From positions 1 to 8,637 of the forward strand of contig CALKWO010000298.1 in NCBI GenBank assembly GCA_938003875.1: a stretch of 8,637 nucleotides of DNA, in the 5' to 3' direction. The translations under genes were made by a program, and so were the position numbers. This stretch comes from an uncultured bacterium. Lineage in GTDB: Bacteria > Planctomycetota > Uabimicrobiia > Uabimicrobiales > JABWCH01. Below the pieces are notes generated by a model, which ran no database searches, was not told where the DNA came from, and saw only the letters and a program-made list of their open reading frames with translations. Below, in pieces: positions 5,696-8,637 of this stretch; within the stretch, counting starts at the first letter, position 1, and each line of letters begins with the position of its first letter.

Positions 5696-8482
5696 ATGTT
5701 TCATTTTAAAGCGTTGGAATTGATGAATTGGGATTGCTATCCTCATTACAGAGTGCCTTTGGATGGGGATATCATTCTTTTAGTAGGTCCCAATGGTAGT
5801 GGAAAAACAACTTTTTTGGATGCACTGAGAGTTTTGCTCAACGGCCCCAGATTAAGCAAGAGTCGTACTCTTCATCACTATATCCAGCCTGATGTTGAAA
5901 TCGCTATGATAAAAGGCGTTGTCACAAATCAGCTTATAGGAGGAAGAAGGCCCTTTGCCCATCTGGGAATCTATGGAGATGTAGATGTATCTTTAGTTTG
6001 CATGATTTACAATCGTGGGCCACAAAAAATAGATAAAGAATATTTTATTGTCAAAGGCGATATATCCCTAGAGGAAATGAAAAACCTGAAAAATGGTTTG
6101 AAATCCTTGCAATATTCCAGGCATCTGGAAGAAGCAGGAGTATCAAGGTCTACGCTAAAGTTGATCGCTCTGGAACAAGGCGAAACAGACAGAATCGGCC
6201 AGCTTTCTCCTGAGGAACTTTTACAACTGGTTATGGATATCACGGGAAACCGTGAAATCATCAAAAGATATGAAGAAGCAAGGCGAAATTACAGACGGTC
6301 ATCTCAGCAGTTGATTGAGCTAAGAGCTGAATACAACAAGATTTGCCAGCAAACGCTGACTTTAGAGAAGCAGGCTAAGCAGGCACAAGCCTATAGAGAG
6401 CTTTTAGAAGAAAAAGACTTGATAGAAAAAGAAAAATTGCCTCTTGCTAAATGGTATCAGGTACTCAACCAAATCCATGATCTGGAAAAAAATAAAGAAG
6501 ATGTCACAGAAAAAAAAGCCAATTTTTTGAAAAGACAGAAGGCCATTGAAAATGAGCAGGATATGCTGAAAGGCTCTATCAGTGGGATGGAACAAGATCA
6601 GCAAAAACTCAAGCAAAAACAGCAAGAGCAGGAGCGAGAAATCAACCAGCTCCACCAGCAAATCGGTCGTTGCAATTCTGAATGGCAGAGGCTGGATTCT
6701 TTGCGCAGAGAATGCGAAGATATTCCTCAGGATTTGCCTGTGAAAGAAATGGAAGCCAGGCTGGAAGAACTACAGGAAATTTACTATCAGGCAAAGAACA
6801 AGCTGGCGCAGGCACGCCAGGATCTTGCTAATTATGAAAAAGAAAGCAAGCAAATCACGAAGAGCAAGAGGCCTTCTTTTCCTGCGGAAATCTACGAATT
6901 CCGAGAAATTCTTGCAAGCAAGGGAATAGATAACCTCCTGTTCGCAGAAGGCATAGAAATCATAGATCCCAAGTGGCAACTTGCGATAGAAGCCTTTTTA
7001 GGCAGAGACAGATTTTCTCTCTATGTTTCTTCCTCGGATTTTCTGGAAGCTAAAAAATTAGGGGAAAGACACCGATATTCTAATTATATCAGTCCTTTTG
7101 AAGAGGTCGCTCTTCCTCGTAATATCCAGCCCAATTCTGTGCTTGCCAATCTGAGGATTCTGGACAAGAGAATCAGTGGAAGATTGCCTGTTCTCAATGA
7201 CATAATTCTCGTAGATACCATAGAAGATGGTCATCGCTATAGAGATAAAATCACCATAACCGTCCAGGGGTATCGCCAGGACAGAAGAGGTGGTATTTTT
7301 ATCGCCAGAGACGTGCGATTTTTCTGCGGTGGGCTTGCGATGGAAAAGCAGATAACAGAAATCAGAGAGCAACTCCTGGAATGGGAAGAAAAGATCAATC
7401 TGCTACAATCCCAGATGCAAAAAGCCAATCAAGATATGCGAGAACAGGAAAGGCAAGTCGCTATCATCAAAAAAAGAGAAGAATGGCTACGCTCTCAAGA
7501 TATGTATAAAAGCTTGAAAAAAGAAGGCGATGAGCTTTTAAAGACTTCTCATAAATGGATAGAAGAAAAGCAAAAGACACTACAAGAATTGGACAAGCTA
7601 GCCGAAGAGCGCAACCGCATCCTGAACCAGATTCGAGAATTGCAAAAAGAAAAAGACCGAATCGAAAAAGAATTTCGCCAGATTGATGAATTCTGGATGC
7701 AGAGAGAGCAAATTCTGGAACAATTGCGATGGCAAAAAGAAGAGCTGGACAAACAAATTCCCGCAGGAGGCAAGCTATCTTACACTCCCGACCAGCTCGA
7801 AAAGCCAGAATGGATGGAACACAAGCTACTGGAGGTCAAGCATGAAATCGAAATGTTCATTGGATGCAAAGATCTTACCCTCATCAGTCTCTACGACTAT
7901 GAGCAGCAACAACTGGACATGAAAAAACGCCAGCTCGAAAGGCAGGAAGAAGACCAGAAGCAAAGAACCCAAGAACTGGAATACTGTCGCAAAGACTATA
8001 AAGACATGATTGTACAGACGGTTACATTCTATAGCAAAGCAGTGAAAGAATTGGCTGAACTCGCTGGGTGTAGAATGAAAGTAGCTCTGGAGTTAGGAAC
8101 AGGCGAAACCCTTGTGGAAGATGCCCGCCTTAGCATCAAAGTTGCTTTTGACCAGAAGCATGAAGTGGATATACGGGACAAATCCCTTTCTGGCGGACAG
8201 GACGTTATTTCCAGCTTGATTCTCCTGGTTGCTCTCTCCCGCATCGAACAGCAAGGTGCAAGCGGCTTTTTTATCATGGACGAACACAATGCCCATCTCG
8301 ATATGCTACGCATTATAGAAGTAGGCCAGTTCCTTCGTTCCACAAAAGCCCAGTTTGTCCTTACAACACCAACCACAGAAAATATGGCTGCTCTGGCTGT
8401 AGCAGATTTGATCATGACCTTCAGCAAACGCGACCCTAAGATTCCCTATGCGCCTAAGCCAAGATACATGAGAAAAATGTAA
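5696..8482 (+). CDS. Short-arm SMC-like ATPase (MukB/MksB/JetC type)
   Basis: The 928-residue product is the ATPase core of the condensin-like complex, expected to dimerise through its hinge and entrap or extrude DNA. Visible parts, in order, are: Walker A GPNGSGKT (31-38); a Q-loop region LEQGETDRIGQLSPEELL (Gln at 161) followed by ITGNREIIKRYEEA; a coiled-coil arm of about 200 residues (185-390); a hinge-like globular centre (about 395-550, Gly-rich near 531-547); a second arm of about 220 residues (550-770); the signature SLSGGQ (830-835); and Walker B with D-loop FFIMDEHNAHLD (858-869, catalytic Glu 863). The place expected for an H-loop reads VLTTPTTENM, with no His. Its size matches MksB-type proteins and is shorter than classical Smc (near 1,200) or MukB (near 1,480). 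Two adjacent ATGs exist (5693, 5696). I chose the second because AAGGA is only 3 nt from the first but 6 nt from the second. Membership of the SMC/Rad50 class is firm; the exact subfamily is inferred. Confidence 0.85.
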   Translation: MFHFKALELMNWDCYPHYRVPLDGDIILLVGPNGSGKTTFLDALRVLLNGPRLSKSRTLHHYIQPDVEIAMIKGVVTNQLIGGRRPFAHLGIYGDVDVSLVCMIYNRGPQKIDKEYFIVKGDISLEEMKNLKNGLKSLQYSRHLEEAGVSRSTLKLIALEQGETDRIGQLSPEELLQLVMDITGNREIIKRYEEARRNYRRSSQQLIELRAEYNKICQQTLTLEKQAKQAQAYRELLEEKDLIEKEKLPLAKWYQVLNQIHDLEKNKEDVTEKKANFLKRQKAIENEQDMLKGSISGMEQDQQKLKQKQQEQEREINQLHQQIGRCNSEWQRLDSLRRECEDIPQDLPVKEMEARLEELQEIYYQAKNKLAQARQDLANYEKESKQITKSKRPSFPAEIYEFREILASKGIDNLLFAEGIEIIDPKWQLAIEAFLGRDRFSLYVSSSDFLEAKKLGERHRYSNYISPFEEVALPRNIQPNSVLANLRILDKRISGRLPVLNDIILVDTIEDGHRYRDKITITVQGYRQDRRGGIFIARDVRFFCGGLAMEKQITEIREQLLEWEEKINLLQSQMQKANQDMREQERQVAIIKKREEWLRSQDMYKSLKKEGDELLKTSHKWIEEKQKTLQELDKLAEERNRILNQIRELQKEKDRIEKEFRQIDEFWMQREQILEQLRWQKEELDKQIPAGGKLSYTPDQLEKPEWMEHKLLEVKHEIEMFIGCKDLTLISLYDYEQQQLDMKKRQLERQEEDQKQRTQELEYCRKDYKDMIVQTVTFYSKAVKELAELAGCRMKVALELGTGETLVEDARLSIKVAFDQKHEVDIRDKSLSGGQDVISSLILLVALSRIEQQGASGFFIMDEHNAHLDMLRIIEVGQFLRSTKAQFVLTTPTTENMAALAVADLIMTFSKRDPKIPYAPKPRYMRKM

Positions 8483-8506
8483 GAGAACTATCATACATCT
8501 TGTAGC

Positions 8507-8568
8507 CGCAGGGTTGCGCCGAAAAAGTCATGTCTGCTCAAAAGCCGAACGCCAGCGCAATCCCTGCG
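8507..8568. repeat. GC-rich imperfect inverted repeat downstream of the SMC gene
   Basis: CGCAGGGTTGCGC (8507-8519) is the inverse of GCGCAATCCCTGCG (8555-8568) apart from one extra base in the right arm. That gives a 13-bp stem with a single bulge and a 35-nt loop. It begins 24 nt after the SMC stop codon and is clearly richer in G and C than its surroundings. It could end the operon transcript as a stem-loop, though no U-tract follows. It could equally be a dispersed palindromic element (REP- or MITE-like). Only one copy is visible here. Confidence 0.5.
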
Positions 8569-8616
8569 TCTTTGGTAAATATCCTTTAACTGGCTGTATA
8601 GGAAATTATAGTTTTG

Positions 8617-8637
8617 TCTTAATCTTAATCTTAATCT
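8617..8637. repeat. Hexanucleotide tandem repeat (TCTTAA) running off the window
   Basis: The last 21 bases are three and a half perfect copies of TCTTAA. The array is cut by the window edge, so its full length is unknown. It lies in non-coding DNA after the inverted repeat. No function is apparent. Confidence 0.7.

Noticed and set aside
8029..8427. Minus-strand 132-codon open frame opposite the SMC C-terminal head
   Set aside because: It is the antisense shadow of the LSGGQ/Walker B region and shows no domain or ribosome binding site of its own.
8483..8637. Start of a JetD/MksG nuclease gene
   Set aside because: No reading frame with a start and ribosome binding site is seen in the last 155 nt; an inverted repeat and a tandem repeat occupy it.
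8617..8637. CRISPR array at the right edge
   Set aside because: The unit is 6 nt with no spacers; it is a simple tandem repeat.

Overview
This is an AT-rich bacterial window with two divergent transcription units. The leftward unit (minus strand, 109-3034) carries rny (ribonuclease Y) followed by purB (adenylosuccinate lyase), 10 nt apart. The rightward unit (plus strand, 3384-8482) carries three genes that look like a complete SMC-kleisin-KITE (condensin-like) complex of the MukBEF/MksBEF/Wadjet JetABC type. The order is MukF/JetA-like kleisin, then MukE/JetB-like winged-helix subunit, then MukB/JetC-like SMC ATPase. An AT-rich divergent intergenic region (3035-3383) separates the units and holds plausible promoters for both.

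The organism cannot be fixed from the sequence. Shine-Dalgarno sites (AGGAG, GAGGA, AAGGA), standard bacterial codons and RNase Y show a bacterium. The genes are moderately AT-rich and the intergenic DNA strongly so. No close match to a named genus is claimed.

The condensin-like operon is the centre of interest. Genes one and two overlap by 17 nt and are probably translationally coupled. Gene three follows after a 112-nt gap that contains a stable-looking hairpin just before its ribosome binding site. The SMC protein has all the main ATPase motifs (Walker A, Q-loop, LSGGQ signature, Walker B with catalytic Glu) and a hinge-like centre. Its coiled-coil arms are short (about 200 residues each), as in MksB-size proteins, and the position expected for the H-loop histidine reads TTP. 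No Toprim-type nuclease (JetD/MksG) is present in the window. The set is therefore either a stand-alone MksBEF-like loader/segregation complex or a plasmid-defence system whose nuclease lies beyond the right edge.

Other points of interest are substitutions in the HD domain of RNase Y (HDIGR, and His where the family has the last metal-binding Asp), an open in-frame extension beyond the stop of the KITE-like gene, and a GC-rich imperfect inverted repeat after the SMC gene. The window ends inside a short hexanucleotide tandem repeat.
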